Shown here: piece after piece, positions 15,301-25,025 of the stretch
Layout: every line of letters begins with the position of its first letter
Position numbering within the stretch: the stretch's first letter is position 1
NCBI GenBank assembly: GCA_021204025.1
Contig: JAJQAC010000069.1
Coordinates: 1-64,000, forward strand
DNA: 64,000 nt
Reading direction: 5' to 3'
Origin: Clostridiales bacterium
GTDB taxonomy: Bacteria; Bacillota; Clostridia; Lachnospirales; Lachnospiraceae
The notes under the pieces: generated by a model
What the model was told of the DNA's origin: nothing
The model's input: only the letters and a program-made list of their open reading frames with translations
Databases searched by the model: none
Translations under genes and position numbers: made by a program

Positions 15301-16317
15301 ATGATAAAAGTTGCGCTGGATGCGATGGGAGGAGATAACGCCCCGGCCGAGATTATAGAAGGCGCCGTAGCTGCAGTCAGAGAGCGGAAAGATATTCTGG
15401 TTATGGTTGTCGGCAGGGAAAAAGAAATTAATGCAGAATTAAAAAAACATACTTATCCAAAGGAGCAGATCCAGGTAGTACCCGCGTCAGAGGTGATTGC
15501 GACTTCCGAGCATCCGGTCAAGGCAATCAGGGAAAAGAAGGATTCATCTATGGTTGTCGGATTAAAACTTGTGAAAACAGGAGAGGCAGACGCTTTTGTG
15601 TCTGCCGGTAATTCCGGCGCAATTCTGGCGGGCGGACAGATTATCATCGGCAGGATTAAAGGGGTGGAAAGGCCTCCGTTTGGAGCGCTGATTCCAACGG
15701 AGCAGGGAATCTCTCTGCTGCTTGACTGTGGGGCGAGTGTTGACCCGCGGCCATCCATGCTTGTGCAGTTCGCGCAGATGGGTTCTATTTACATGGAGCA
15801 TGTAATAGGTATAGAGAAACCGAGTGTCGGGATTGTCAATATCGGAGCAGAAGAGGAAAAAGGCAACGCGCTTGTACAGGAGACTTTTCCTCTGCTGAAA
15901 GCATGCCGGAATATTCATTTCGTTGGGAGCGTGGAAGCCCGTGATATCCCGAAGGGCGGTACGGATGTAGTTGTCTGTGACGCTTTTACCGGCAATGTCG
16001 TTTTAAAAATGTACGAGGGAACAGCCGCTATGCTTTATGGCGTCATGAAAAAGGGACTGATGAGCAGTCTGCGCAGTAAGCTGGGAGCATTGTTGATTCT
16101 GCCGGCGCTGAAAAAGACTCTGAAGGACTTTGACGCCAGTCGTTATGGCGGAGCGCCGATGCTCGGTTTGAAAGGACTGGTAGTAAAAACACATGGAAGT
16201 GCGAAAAGAACGGAGATTCATAATTCTATTCTCCAGTGCCAGACCTTTAAAGAGCAGAAAATTAATGAAAAAATCAAGGAATGCCTGGAAGCCGAAGAAC
16301 AGGAAAATCAAGAATAA
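15301..16317 (+). CDS. plsX: Phosphate acyltransferase PlsX
   Basis: Converts acyl-ACP to acyl-phosphate, the first step of phospholipid synthesis in the PlsX/PlsY pathway. 338 residues with the family start MIKVALDAMGGDNAP, then FVSAGNSGAILA, LIPTEQGISLLLDCGA, NIGAEEEKGN and VVCDAFTGNVVLKMYEG. GGAGG precedes the ATG. It leads the conserved run plsX-acpP-rnc-smc-ftsY, tying lipid synthesis to chromosome and secretion genes as in other Firmicutes. The usual yceD-rpmF pair directly upstream is missing here. Confidence 0.95.
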   Translation: MIKVALDAMGGDNAPAEIIEGAVAAVRERKDILVMVVGREKEINAELKKHTYPKEQIQVVPASEVIATSEHPVKAIREKKDSSMVVGLKLVKTGEADAFVSAGNSGAILAGGQIIIGRIKGVERPPFGALIPTEQGISLLLDCGASVDPRPSMLVQFAQMGSIYMEHVIGIEKPSVGIVNIGAEEEKGNALVQETFPLLKACRNIHFVGSVEARDIPKGGTDVVVCDAFTGNVVLKMYEGTAAMLYGVMKKGLMSSLRSKLGALLILPALKKTLKDFDASRYGGAPMLGLKGLVVKTHGSAKRTEIHNSILQCQTFKEQKINEKIKECLEAEEQENQE

Positions 16318-16336
16318 AAGATAGGAGAAAATGAAG

Positions 16337-16567
16337 ATGGAGTTTGAAAAATTACAGAGCATTATTTCGGAGGTGCTGAACGTTGAGACCGACGAAATCA
16401 CAACAGAGACTTCGTTTGTAGAGGATCTGGGCGCGGATTCGCTGGATATTTTCCAGATTATTATGGGGATTGAAGAAGAATTTGATATCGAGATTCCCAA
16501 CGAAGCGGCTGAAAAGATCGTCACCGTCGGAGATGCAGTAGAGCAGATTAAAAACGCACTGAATTAA
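16337..16567 (+). CDS. acpP: Acyl carrier protein
   Basis: 76 residues. The phosphopantetheine attachment serine lies in [18 protein letters not shown]. The protein is acidic and four-helical, as expected. ATGs exist at 16331 and 16337; AGGAG at 16323-16327 is only 3 bases from the first and 9 from the second, so 16337 ([10 protein letters not shown]) is preferred. It carries fatty acyl intermediates and is the acyl donor for PlsX, the gene just upstream. Confidence 0.93.
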   Translation: MEFEKLQSIISEVLNVETDEITTETSFVEDLGADSLDIFQIIMGIEEEFDIEIPNEAAEKIVTVGDAVEQIKNALN

Positions 16568-16582
16568 GTTGAATTCTGCATA

Positions 16583-16615
16583 AGCCGGTGTAAGGTTGAC
16601 TTCGCCGGCTGTTTT
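16583..16615 (+). terminator. Weak terminator between acpP and rnc
   Basis: AGCCGGTG (16583-16590) pairs with CGCCGGCT (16603-16610), followed by GTTTTC. The short U-run suggests partial termination, leaving rnc and smc at lower expression. Confidence 0.5.
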
Positions 16616-16654
16616 CTATGCCGATAATCTTGTGACGTTCAGGAAGGAAGGATT

Positions 16655-17359
16655 ATGAACCGAAACCGGAAATATCTGGAAGAAGCGATTGGCTATTCTT
16701 TTCAGAATAAAAAACTTTTGAGACAGGCGCTCATCCATAGTTCTTATGTCAATGAACATCATATGGAAAAGATGGATTGTAACGAACGTCTGGAGTTTTT
16801 GGGTGACGCCGTGCTGGAACTGATTTCCAGTGATTTTCTGTATCATAAATACCCGGACAAGCCGGAGGGAGATATGACAAAGCTCCGTGCCAGTATTGTC
16901 TGTGAGGCAACTCTTGCGCTCTGCGCAGCGGAGATTAATCTTGGAGACTATCTGCTTCTGGGGAAAGGAGAGGAGACGACGGGAGGAAGAAACCGCAGTT
17001 CTGTGACTTCGGATGCGCTTGAAGCTCTGATCGGCGCAATTTATCTGGATGGTGGTTTTACTAATGCAAAAGAGTTTATTTCTCATTTTGTGCTGAATGA
17101 TATCGAACATAAGCAGCTCTTTTTTGATAGCAAGACTACCCTGCAGGAGATCATTCAGGAGGATCCCAATGCCATTCTCAGATATGAGATCTTAAAGGAA
17201 AAAGGTCCGGATCATAATAAATCTTTTGAAATTCGTGCGCTGCTTAATGAAACCGAAATTGGCCGGGGAAGCGGACGAACCAAAAAATCGGCGGAATCGA
17301 TGGCTGCCTGGAGAGCTATCATTAATCTGAAAAAGCAGGATGAATCAATATGTATTTGA
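16655..17359 (+). CDS. rnc: Ribonuclease III
   Basis: 234 residues. The RNase III signature NERLEFLGDAVLELI is at about residues 44-58, with the second catalytic cluster in SDALEALIGAIYLDGG. A C-terminal double-stranded RNA-binding domain starts near TTLQEIIQEDPN and ends GRTKKSAESMAAWRAI. It cuts rRNA precursors and structured RNAs. GGAAGGA lies before the start. Its end overlaps the smc start by 10 bases, indicating coupled translation. Confidence 0.95.
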   Translation: MNRNRKYLEEAIGYSFQNKKLLRQALIHSSYVNEHHMEKMDCNERLEFLGDAVLELISSDFLYHKYPDKPEGDMTKLRASIVCEATLALCAAEINLGDYLLLGKGEETTGGRNRSSVTSDALEALIGAIYLDGGFTNAKEFISHFVLNDIEHKQLFFDSKTTLQEIIQEDPNAILRYEILKEKGPDHNKSFEIRALLNETEIGRGSGRTKKSAESMAAWRAIINLKKQDESICI

Positions 17360-20300
17360 AGAGCATAGAAGTGCAGGGCTTCAAATCCTTCGCAAACCGG
17401 ATTGTCTTTGAATTCCACAATGGGATTACCGCTATTGTCGGTCCCAATGGAAGCGGCAAGAGCAATGTCGCGGACGCGGTTCGCTGGGTACTCGGAGAAC
17501 AGCGAATCAAACAGTTGCGCGGCGCAAGCATGCAGGATGTGATCTTTGCCGGGACACAACTGCGGAAACCGCAGGGTTTTGCCTATGTCGCGATCACACT
17601 CAATAATTCTGATCACCAGCTTGCTATTGATTATGATGAAGTAGTGATATCCAGACGTTTATACCGATCCGGAGAAAGTGAATATAAAATCAATGGAAGT
17701 GCCTGCCGGCTGAAAGATATCTATGAACTTTTTTATGACACGGGAATCGGAAAAGAAGGCTATTCGATTATCGGACAGGGCCAGATCGACAGGATCCTGA
17801 GCGGCAAGCCGGAGGAGCGGCGGGAGCTTTTTGATGAGGCAGCCGGTATCGTCAAATTTAAACACAGGAAAACGGCGGCACAGAAAAAGCTGGAGGATGA
17901 ACAGCAGAATCTGCTGCGGGTAAAGGATATTTTGTCTGAACTGGAAAAACAGGTTGGCCCTCTGGCACGACAGTCGGAGGCCGCTAAAAAGTATCTGGTT
18001 TATCGGGAAGAACTGAAAAAACAGGATATCAATCTTTACCTGACGGAATCAGAGACGATCCGGCGCCAGCTGGATGACATTTCCCAAAAAGCTGATATTA
18101 TTTCTGCCGATATGAATGATGCGTCCTCTCAGGCTGAGCAGCAGAAGGCGGAATATGACCGCCTGGAGCAGGAGATACGTCGTCTGGAGGAACAACTGGA
18201 AGACAGACGGAATCAGGCAAACAAAGCAGAAATCCTTGTGGGAAATCTGGAGGGTCAGATAGCTGTCCTCAGAGAGCAGATTCGCACCGAAGAACTGAAA
18301 GCGGAACACGCAAAGGAGCGGTTACAGTCTCTTACAAGAGATCTTGAAGAAAAAGAAAAGCAGATTCAGACTTATCAGGATGATAATGCCGGCCTGATGG
18401 AGGCAGCAGATACGAGCCGCAGGGAGAAAATTGCAGCGGAGTATGCTCTTACACAGCAGGACGCGGATATTCTGGAACTGGAACAGCAGCTGGAAAGAGC
18501 AAAATCCGAGATCATCAGCGGATTAAATGATAAAGCAAATCTTTCTGCGGATAACCAGCGTTATGAGACGATGCTGGAACAGATTCAGATCCGCAAGGCT
18601 GAGATCACTCAGAAGCTCATGAAATATAAGAGTGAAGACGCCGCATGGGAAGAAACACTCCGTGAGGAACAGGGAAAGCTGGAAAAAGCCAATGAAGTCT
18701 GTAAAAATCTGACCGCGTCCCGCTTTGACTGTGAACAGGAGTCTGAGCGCCTGGATCTTGAGATACGCAGACTCTCCCGATCACTGAATGAGTTGAAACA
18801 ATCCTATCAGGCATCAAAAACCAGACGTGAGTCTCTGCGCAATCTTGCGGAGCGATATGAGGGTTACGGAAACAGCACAAAAAAGATCATGGAACTTCGT
18901 GGACAAAAGAGCGGGATCTGCGGTGTTGTCGCAGACCTGATTGCCACGGATCCCAGATATGAAACAGCGATTGAAACGGCACTTGGCGGAAGTATCCAGA
19001 ATGTTGTCACAGACACGGAAACGACAGCCAAAGAACTGATTGCTTATTTAAAGAAAAATAAATTCGGCAGACAGACCTTTCTTCCACTGGATGCGATTGG
19101 ACACAACAGCACTTTTTCCCGTCCGGAAGCGTTGAAGGAAAAAGGAGTGATCGGTATCGGAAGTTCTCTCGTTCAGGTAGAACCGGAGTTTCGTGTACTT
19201 GCGGAGTATCTCCTTGGGCGGGTCATTGTTATGGATACCGTGGACCATGCAATCGCTCTTGCCAGAAAATATAAACATAGCCTGCGAATCGTCACGCTGG
19301 AAGGCGAACTGTTAAATGCCGGCGGTTCGATGACGGGCGGCGCGTTTCGAAATTCCAGCAATCTTCTCGGACGGCGCAGAGAGCTGGAGGAACTGGAACA
19401 GCTCTGTAAAAAGACCTCTTCTCAGATTGATGAGGTGCAGAAGGAATTAACCTCGCAGGAGGGACTTCTCGCTGCGGCAAGGGAACGGGAAAAAAAACTT
19501 GGCGATGAGATCCGGCAGGAATCGATCTTACAAAACACGCTAAGAATGAATGTGGAAAATCTGCAGACCAGGAGGGAGGAACTGCGCGCCTCCTATCAGG
19601 ATTTTGAACTCGAAAATACGCAGCTGGAAAACCAGTCAGAAGATATCCGAATCAGCCGGAAGAAGATCAGAGAAGAAACAGCAGCGCTGGAGAGTCGGAC
19701 TGAACAGCACAATCAGAAGATCGAAACGATGAATTCCGAACTGGATCAGGCCAAAAAAAATCGTGAAACTGCCGCAGCCAAGCTGGAACAGGTCAATCTG
19801 AAAGCCGCAAATCTGAGACAGAAAGCAGATTTTGTGATGGAGAATATCCGCAGGGTCCGGGAAGAGTCCGGTAAACTTCAGGAGGAGCTTGATTGTCTGA
19901 GAAACGGTTCCCAGGATCATGGTCAGATTGTTGCCCAAAAGGAGCAGGAGATCATACAACTGGAAGAGTTAATCGGCAATGCTTCCGAAGAACGCAAATC
20001 CCTTCTGGCGCAGCAGGAAAAACTAAATGAAGAAAAAGAAGCAATGGCAGCCAGTCAGAAAGCCGCCTTTACCCGAAGGGAAGAGATGTCCGACCGCGCA
20101 GGACGCCTCGACAAGGATCTGTTCCGTCTCCAGAGTCAGAAGGAAAAGCTGGAAGAAAAGCTGGAAAACCAGGTTAGCTATATCTGGAATGAATATGAGC
20201 TGACTCCTGTTACGGCAGCTGAGCTGCAGGCGAAAGAGCCGATCCCGGTTGGAGAAGTGAAAAAAAGGATTGATGAGTTAAAATCCGCAATTCGCGGACT

Positions 20301-20907
20301 GGGGCATGTCAATGTCAACGCGATTGAGGATTATCAGGAGATTTCACAACGCTATGAGTTTATGAAAACGCAGGTGGACGATCTGCAGGAAGCCGAACAG
20401 GCGCTGATCAAAATCATAGAAGAGCTCGATACCGGAATGAGAAATCAGTTTAAAGAAAAATTCCAGGAGATCCGGATGGAATTTGACCGGGTATTCCGGG
20501 AACTTTTCGGCGGCGGGCATGGGACGCTGGATCTGATGGAAGATGTGGATATTCTGGAAGCCGGTATCCAGATCATCGCGCAGCCGCCCGGGAAAAAGCT
20601 GCAGAATATGATGCAGTTATCCGGAGGAGAAAAGGCGCTCACAGCCATTGCGCTGCTGTTTGCCATTCAGAATCTGAAGCCTTCTCCTTTCTGTCTGCTG
20701 GATGAGATCGAAGCGGCGCTTGACGACTCCAATGTTGACCGTTTCGCGGGATATCTGCATAAACTCACCGCACATACGCAGTTTATTGTTATTACTCACC
20801 GGCGTGGCACCATGGTGTCCGCTGACCGCCTGTACGGTATCACCATGCAGGAGAAGGGGATATCAACATTAGTATCAGTCAGTCTGATCGAAGATCAGCT
20901 CAGTTAA
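17350..20907 (+). CDS. smc: Chromosome segregation SMC protein
   Basis: 1185 residues, a full-length bacterial SMC. The N-terminal Walker A is GPNGSGKSN at 31-39. Two long coiled coils flank a hinge around residues 510-680 (ICGVVADLIATDPRYETAIE through NAGGSMTGG). The C-terminal head has LSGGEKALTAIALLFAI and Walker B CLLDEIEAALDDSN. It condenses and segregates the origin region together with ScpA/ScpB, which are not in this window. The start overlaps rnc. Confidence 0.96.
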   Translation: MYLKSIEVQGFKSFANRIVFEFHNGITAIVGPNGSGKSNVADAVRWVLGEQRIKQLRGASMQDVIFAGTQLRKPQGFAYVAITLNNSDHQLAIDYDEVVISRRLYRSGESEYKINGSACRLKDIYELFYDTGIGKEGYSIIGQGQIDRILSGKPEERRELFDEAAGIVKFKHRKTAAQKKLEDEQQNLLRVKDILSELEKQVGPLARQSEAAKKYLVYREELKKQDINLYLTESETIRRQLDDISQKADIISADMNDASSQAEQQKAEYDRLEQEIRRLEEQLEDRRNQANKAEILVGNLEGQIAVLREQIRTEELKAEHAKERLQSLTRDLEEKEKQIQTYQDDNAGLMEAADTSRREKIAAEYALTQQDADILELEQQLERAKSEIISGLNDKANLSADNQRYETMLEQIQIRKAEITQKLMKYKSEDAAWEETLREEQGKLEKANEVCKNLTASRFDCEQESERLDLEIRRLSRSLNELKQSYQASKTRRESLRNLAERYEGYGNSTKKIMELRGQKSGICGVVADLIATDPRYETAIETALGGSIQNVVTDTETTAKELIAYLKKNKFGRQTFLPLDAIGHNSTFSRPEALKEKGVIGIGSSLVQVEPEFRVLAEYLLGRVIVMDTVDHAIALARKYKHSLRIVTLEGELLNAGGSMTGGAFRNSSNLLGRRRELEELEQLCKKTSSQIDEVQKELTSQEGLLAAAREREKKLGDEIRQESILQNTLRMNVENLQTRREELRASYQDFELENTQLENQSEDIRISRKKIREETAALESRTEQHNQKIETMNSELDQAKKNRETAAAKLEQVNLKAANLRQKADFVMENIRRVREESGKLQEELDCLRNGSQDHGQIVAQKEQEIIQLEELIGNASEERKSLLAQQEKLNEEKEAMAASQKAAFTRREEMSDRAGRLDKDLFRLQSQKEKLEEKLENQVSYIWNEYELTPVTAAELQAKEPIPVGEVKKRIDELKSAIRGLGHVNVNAIEDYQEISQRYEFMKTQVDDLQEAEQALIKIIEELDTGMRNQFKEKFQEIRMEFDRVFRELFGGGHGTLDLMEDVDILEAGIQIIAQPPGKKLQNMMQLSGGEKALTAIALLFAIQNLKPSPFCLLDEIEAALDDSNVDRFAGYLHKLTAHTQFIVITHRRGTMVSADRLYGITMQEKGISTLVSVSLIEDQLS

Positions 20908-20936
20908 AGATCCGGGGAAAAAGAGGAGAAGAGCAT

Positions 20937-21863
20937 ATGGAAGAAGGTAAGAAAAAAGGATTTTTTGGACGTCTCGTAGAAGGTCTTGCCAGAACAAGAG
21001 ATAATTTTGTTTCAGGGATGGATTCCATTTTTAACGGGTTTTCGGCTATCGATGAAGATTTTTATGAGGAACTGGAAGAAGTGCTGATTATGGGTGATCT
21101 GGGTATCCAGACGACCGGAACGATCATGGATGAACTTCGTAAAAATGTAAAAGAACGTCATATCAAGGATCCGGCGGAATGCCGGCAGCTTCTGATCGAC
21201 TCGATCCGTGAACAGATGGATCTGGGAGAGAACGCCTATGAATTTGAAAACCGTAAATCGGTCGTCCTGGTAATCGGCGTCAACGGGGTAGGTAAAACAA
21301 CATCCATCGGCAAACTGGCAGGACAGTTAAAAGGGGAAGGGAAAAAAGTCCTGCTTGCGGCCGCGGACACTTTCCGCGCGGCTGCGATTGAGCAGCTGAC
21401 GGAATGGGCGCATCGAACGAATGTTGACATTATCTCGCAGCAGGCCGGCTCTGATCCGGCGGCTGTGGTTTATGACGCGATTGCAGCAGCCAAATCGAGA
21501 AATGCGGATATACTGATTTGTGATACGGCCGGCCGTCTGCATAATAAAAAGAATCTGATGGAAGAATTAAAAAAGATTAACCGGATCATCGGAAAAGAAT
21601 ATCCGGAAGCTTACCGGGAGACACTGGTTGTTCTCGACGGTACCACGGGACAGAACGCGCTTGCGCAGGCACGGCAGTTCATGGAGGTTGCTGATATTAC
21701 AGGCATCATTCTCACGAAACTGGACGGTACTGCGAAAGGCGGCATCGCAGTGGCGATTCAGGCTGAACTCGGTATTCCGGTAAAATACATCGGTGTAGGA
21801 GAGACCATAGAAGATTTACAGAAATTTGATTCGGAAGATTTTGTTAATGCGCTGTTTAAATAG
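20937..21863 (+). CDS. ftsY: Signal recognition particle receptor FtsY
   Basis: 308 residues with the NG GTPase domain and only a short N-terminal basic extension, as in Firmicutes. Motifs: G1 GVNGVGKTTSIGKL, the insertion-box region AADTFRAAAIEQL, G3 DTAGRLHNKKNLM, G4 TKLDGTAKGG. It docks SRP-ribosome complexes at the membrane. GAGGAG precedes the start 29 bases after smc, consistent with the rnc-smc-ftsY operon. Confidence 0.95.
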   Translation: MEEGKKKGFFGRLVEGLARTRDNFVSGMDSIFNGFSAIDEDFYEELEEVLIMGDLGIQTTGTIMDELRKNVKERHIKDPAECRQLLIDSIREQMDLGENAYEFENRKSVVLVIGVNGVGKTTSIGKLAGQLKGEGKKVLLAAADTFRAAAIEQLTEWAHRTNVDIISQQAGSDPAAVVYDAIAAAKSRNADILICDTAGRLHNKKNLMEELKKINRIIGKEYPEAYRETLVVLDGTTGQNALAQARQFMEVADITGIILTKLDGTAKGGIAVAIQAELGIPVKYIGVGETIEDLQKFDSEDFVNALFK

Positions 21864-21922
21864 AAAAACAGGACTCACTTCCCTATGAAAGAGACAACAC
21901 AGCTAAGAGAGGACAGACAACC

Positions 21923-23152
21923 ATGGAAACAAAAGAACTAACACTCGAACAGTTCGAAGAAGCATCAGAAGAAGTAAAAAAAGTAACGTTAGAGACAAAA
22001 CTGGTTTACAGCGAGTATTTTTCTGCGCAGACCGGCAATAAGGTCTATTTTAAGCCGGAGAATATGCAGTACACCGGCGCTTATAAGGTACGTGGAGCAT
22101 TTTATAAGATCAGTACGCTGACACCGGAAGAGCGGGAACACGGACTGATCACAGCATCAGCGGGCAATCATGCTCAGGGGGTTGCCTATGCGGCAAAACT
22201 TGCCGGTGTAAAAGCGGTTGTCGTAATGCCGACAACTACTCCGTTGATGAAGATTAACCGTACCAAGGGCTATGGCGCGGATGTCGTTCTGTATGGCGAT
22301 GTTTTCGATGAAGCGTGCGATTATGCTTACAAACTGGCCGAAGAACATGGCTACACCTTTGTTCATCCGTTTGACGATCTGGATGTCGCGACGGGACAGG
22401 GAACGATCGCGATGGAAATCATTAAGGAGCTTCCAACGGTTGACTATATTCTGTGTCCGATCGGAGGCGGCGGACTCTGCACGGGTGTATCCACCCTTGC
22501 CAAACTTCTTAACCCCAAGATCAAAGTAATCGGAGTAGAGCCTGCCGGGGCGAATTGTATGCAGGTCTCCTTAAAAGAAGGCCATGTTGTCGGGCTGCCG
22601 TCAGTCAGCACGATCGCGGATGGAACTGCTGTAAAGAAACCGGGAGAAAAGCTCTTTCCTTATATTCAGCAAAATGTAGACGACATCATTACGGTAGAAG
22701 ATACCGACCTGATTGTCGCTTTCCTTGATATGGTAGAAAATCATAAGATGGTCGTAGAAAATTCGGGACTTCTGACGGTGGCGGCGTTAAAGCAGCTGAA
22801 TGTACAGAAAAAGAAAATTGTAGCGATTTTAAGCGGCGGCAATATGGACGTGATTACCATGTCATCGGTCGTCCAGCACGGTCTGATTCAGAGAGACCGT
22901 ATTTTTACAGTATCAGTCCTTCTTCCGGATAAGCCAGGCGAGCTGGCAAAGGTTTCCACACTGCTGGCACAGGAGCGCGGCAATGTGATCAAGCTGGAGC
23001 ATAACCAGTTTGTCAGTATCAACCGGAACGCTGCCGTAGAGCTTCGGATTACGCTGGAAGCAGAAGGAACGGAACATAAAAATAAAATTGTTCAGGCACT
23101 GTTTGATGCGGGTTATCGTCCGAAACTGGTACAGACCACGGGTGGACTTTAA
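21923..23152 (+). CDS. ilvA: Threonine ammonia-lyase
   Basis: 409 residues: a fold-type II PLP domain followed by a C-terminal ACT-like domain (FTVSVLLPDKPGELAKV...). The PLP lysine is in YTGAYKVRGAFYKI, the substrate loop is SAGNHAQGVAYAA, and the phosphate-binding glycine loop is PIGGGGLCTG. It deaminates threonine to 2-oxobutanoate. The single short regulatory domain fits the TdcB/IlvA short form. It starts about 60 bases after ftsY with GAGAGGAC upstream; no T-box leader is seen, so it may be read from the upstream operon. Confidence 0.9.
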   Translation: METKELTLEQFEEASEEVKKVTLETKLVYSEYFSAQTGNKVYFKPENMQYTGAYKVRGAFYKISTLTPEEREHGLITASAGNHAQGVAYAAKLAGVKAVVVMPTTTPLMKINRTKGYGADVVLYGDVFDEACDYAYKLAEEHGYTFVHPFDDLDVATGQGTIAMEIIKELPTVDYILCPIGGGGLCTGVSTLAKLLNPKIKVIGVEPAGANCMQVSLKEGHVVGLPSVSTIADGTAVKKPGEKLFPYIQQNVDDIITVEDTDLIVAFLDMVENHKMVVENSGLLTVAALKQLNVQKKKIVAILSGGNMDVITMSSVVQHGLIQRDRIFTVSVLLPDKPGELAKVSTLLAQERGNVIKLEHNQFVSINRNAAVELRITLEAEGTEHKNKIVQALFDAGYRPKLVQTTGGL

Positions 23153-23260
23153 TTTGCCATGACATACGAAGGGGACTCTCAGGGCTTAGAACAGTCGGCG
23201 GCGGGCCCTGTAACGATCTGATAGGAATATACGGGAAAATAAGATAAGGGGCAGGAAGAT

Positions 23261-24529
23261 ATGATGCTGGAAAAAATACTGCAGAGTCTGGAGAAAAATA
23301 TCCGATACCTGATAAAATGGACGATTATCTCTGTGATCATCGGTGTTGTGATCGGTGCTGTCGGGGCGGGATTTGGGCACTCGATTTCGATGGTAACACG
23401 ATTTTGGCAGAGTCATGGCTGGGCAGTATTTCTGATGCCGGTTTCCGGAGTGCTGATTGTCTGGCTTTACCGGACAGCCCGCCAGGAAAAAAATAAGGGG
23501 ACCGATCTGATCATAGAATCGATTCGTGACGGGAAAGATATCCCGGCGGCGACAGCGCCGTTAATCTTTGCGGCGACAGTACTCAGTCATGCTGCCAGCG
23601 TATCAACCGGCCGTGAGGGAGCGGCTTTACAGCTGGGAGGAGGTCTGGCGAATGTTCTGAGCAATCTTTGTCATCTGGAAAGGAATGATCGGAAAATCTG
23701 TGTTATGTGCGGAATGAGCGCGTGCTTTTCCGCACTCTTTGGAACTCCGCTTGCGGCAGCGGTTTTTCCGATGGAAATGGCAACGGTTGGCTCTCTTTCT
23801 TACGCTGCTATGCTGCCATGCTTTTTTGCGTCATTTCTTGCGGCTGCGGTTGCCGGAAAACTGGGAATGGTTCCGGAACACTATGAGGTCGGGGCTATTC
23901 TGGAGTTTGGACTGACGGGAGCTTTGCTTGCGGTTCTGATAGGGATTTTATGTGCATTGGTCGGTATCCTCATGTGTATGTGTCTGCATACCAGCAATTC
24001 TCTGTACCGGAAATATTTTCCGAATCCGTATATTCGCATCCTCGCATCCAGCGCGATCTTTATCCTGCTGACTCTGGTCTTTTCCGAAAGACTTTATAAT
24101 GGCAGCGGCGCGCATCTGATCGAACTTTGTTTTGAAGGTGAGGCAGTGCCGTATTACGCGTTTCTTTTAAAAATACTTTTTACCGCGACAGCGCTGGGGG
24201 CCGGTTTTAAGGGAGGGGAGATTGTCCCGGCGCTTTGCGTCGGTGCAACAGCAGGTACGACAGTGGCCGCGCTCTGCGGTGTTCCCACAGGAATGTGCGC
24301 GGCCATCGGTATGGTATGTCTTTTTGTCAGTGTGACTAACTGCCCGGTCGCGTCGGTTTTTATCGCCTTTGAACTTTTTGGGTTTGAAGCGATGCCGTAT
24401 TACGCGATTGCTGTTGCGGTCAGTTTTACATTATCCGGATATTACGGACTGTATCACAGCCAGCGGTTCCTTTTTTCCAAGCTGAAAGCGATGCCCTATG
24501 GGGATTCTGATGATCAGAATCATACATAA
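23261..24529 (+). CDS. ClC family anion channel/antiporter
   Basis: 422 residues, about ten to twelve hydrophobic helices. Family signatures are STGREGAALQLGGG (gating glutamate in GREG), FSALFGTPLAAAVFPMEM, and GAGFKGGEIVPALCVGATAG in the second half. ClC proteins move chloride, sometimes with protons; one branch exports fluoride. I cannot assign the ion, and the leader shows no fluoride riboswitch. ATGs at 23261 and 23264 are equivalent candidates behind GGCAGGAAG. The upstream leader has a CAGGGC/GCCCTG inverted repeat near 23181-23216. Confidence 0.85.
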   Translation: MMLEKILQSLEKNIRYLIKWTIISVIIGVVIGAVGAGFGHSISMVTRFWQSHGWAVFLMPVSGVLIVWLYRTARQEKNKGTDLIIESIRDGKDIPAATAPLIFAATVLSHAASVSTGREGAALQLGGGLANVLSNLCHLERNDRKICVMCGMSACFSALFGTPLAAAVFPMEMATVGSLSYAAMLPCFFASFLAAAVAGKLGMVPEHYEVGAILEFGLTGALLAVLIGILCALVGILMCMCLHTSNSLYRKYFPNPYIRILASSAIFILLTLVFSERLYNGSGAHLIELCFEGEAVPYYAFLLKILFTATALGAGFKGGEIVPALCVGATAGTTVAALCGVPTGMCAAIGMVCLFVSVTNCPVASVFIAFELFGFEAMPYYAIAVAVSFTLSGYYGLYHSQRFLFSKLKAMPYGDSDDQNHT

Positions 24530-24558
24530 AGACACCTGTCAGGATCACGAGGCTGTCT

Positions 24559-24915
24559 TCAGCCCTTTGGAACATTGATGATCAGAGCGATAAAATTCAG
24601 CGCTTCATCGCCATAACAGGCGATACCGTGACTGTCGCCGTCTTTACACATATGGTAATCACCGGGAACCAGGATGGCTGTCTCTCCGTTGTCTGTGACA
24701 AGAGCTTCGCCCGACAGGATATAATATCCTTCAAATTCACCGTGATGCTCATGGACGCCAATCGAACAGCCGGGGTTCAGGGTTACCTGCGCAAATACAC
24801 GACCGGTCTGATAGGCTTCGTCCCTGGTCATAAAGTGATGAAAAATGGTGTCACCGTTTCCTTTTTGAAGGTTTTTGACAACGGTTTCTCCGATATCAGA
24901 TTTTCTTTTGATCAT
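24559..24915 (-). CDS. Cupin domain protein
   Basis: 118 residues. A single cupin barrel shows motif 1 (CSIGVHEHHGEFEGYYILSGE, with His-x-His and a Glu) and motif 2 (PGDYHMCKDGDSHGIACYG). It probably binds a divalent metal; function is not predictable, with sugar isomerisation or small-molecule sensing possible. AAAGGAG lies 8 bases before the ATG on the minus strand. It is a lone minus-strand gene, convergent with the ClC gene and divergent from azlC. Confidence 0.8.
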   Translation of the reverse strand: MIKRKSDIGETVVKNLQKGNGDTIFHHFMTRDEAYQTGRVFAQVTLNPGCSIGVHEHHGEFEGYYILSGEALVTDNGETAILVPGDYHMCKDGDSHGIACYGDEALNFIALIINVPKG

Positions 24916-25025
24916 TCAGTGGTCTCCTTTCGGGTGAAAAATTTTATGACTTCATGATAAACTTTTGTTTTTCGAATGTCAATCATCAAGTATAACAATC
25001 ATTAACTGAGAACAGGATAAATGCA

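Noticed and set aside
21864-21922. T-box or other amino-acid leader before ilvA
   Set aside because: The gap to ftsY is under 60 bases, with no specifier stem or terminator.
23153-23260. Fluoride riboswitch before the ClC gene
   Set aside because: None of the conserved crcB-motif segments is visible; only a simple CAGGGC/GCCCTG repeat is present.
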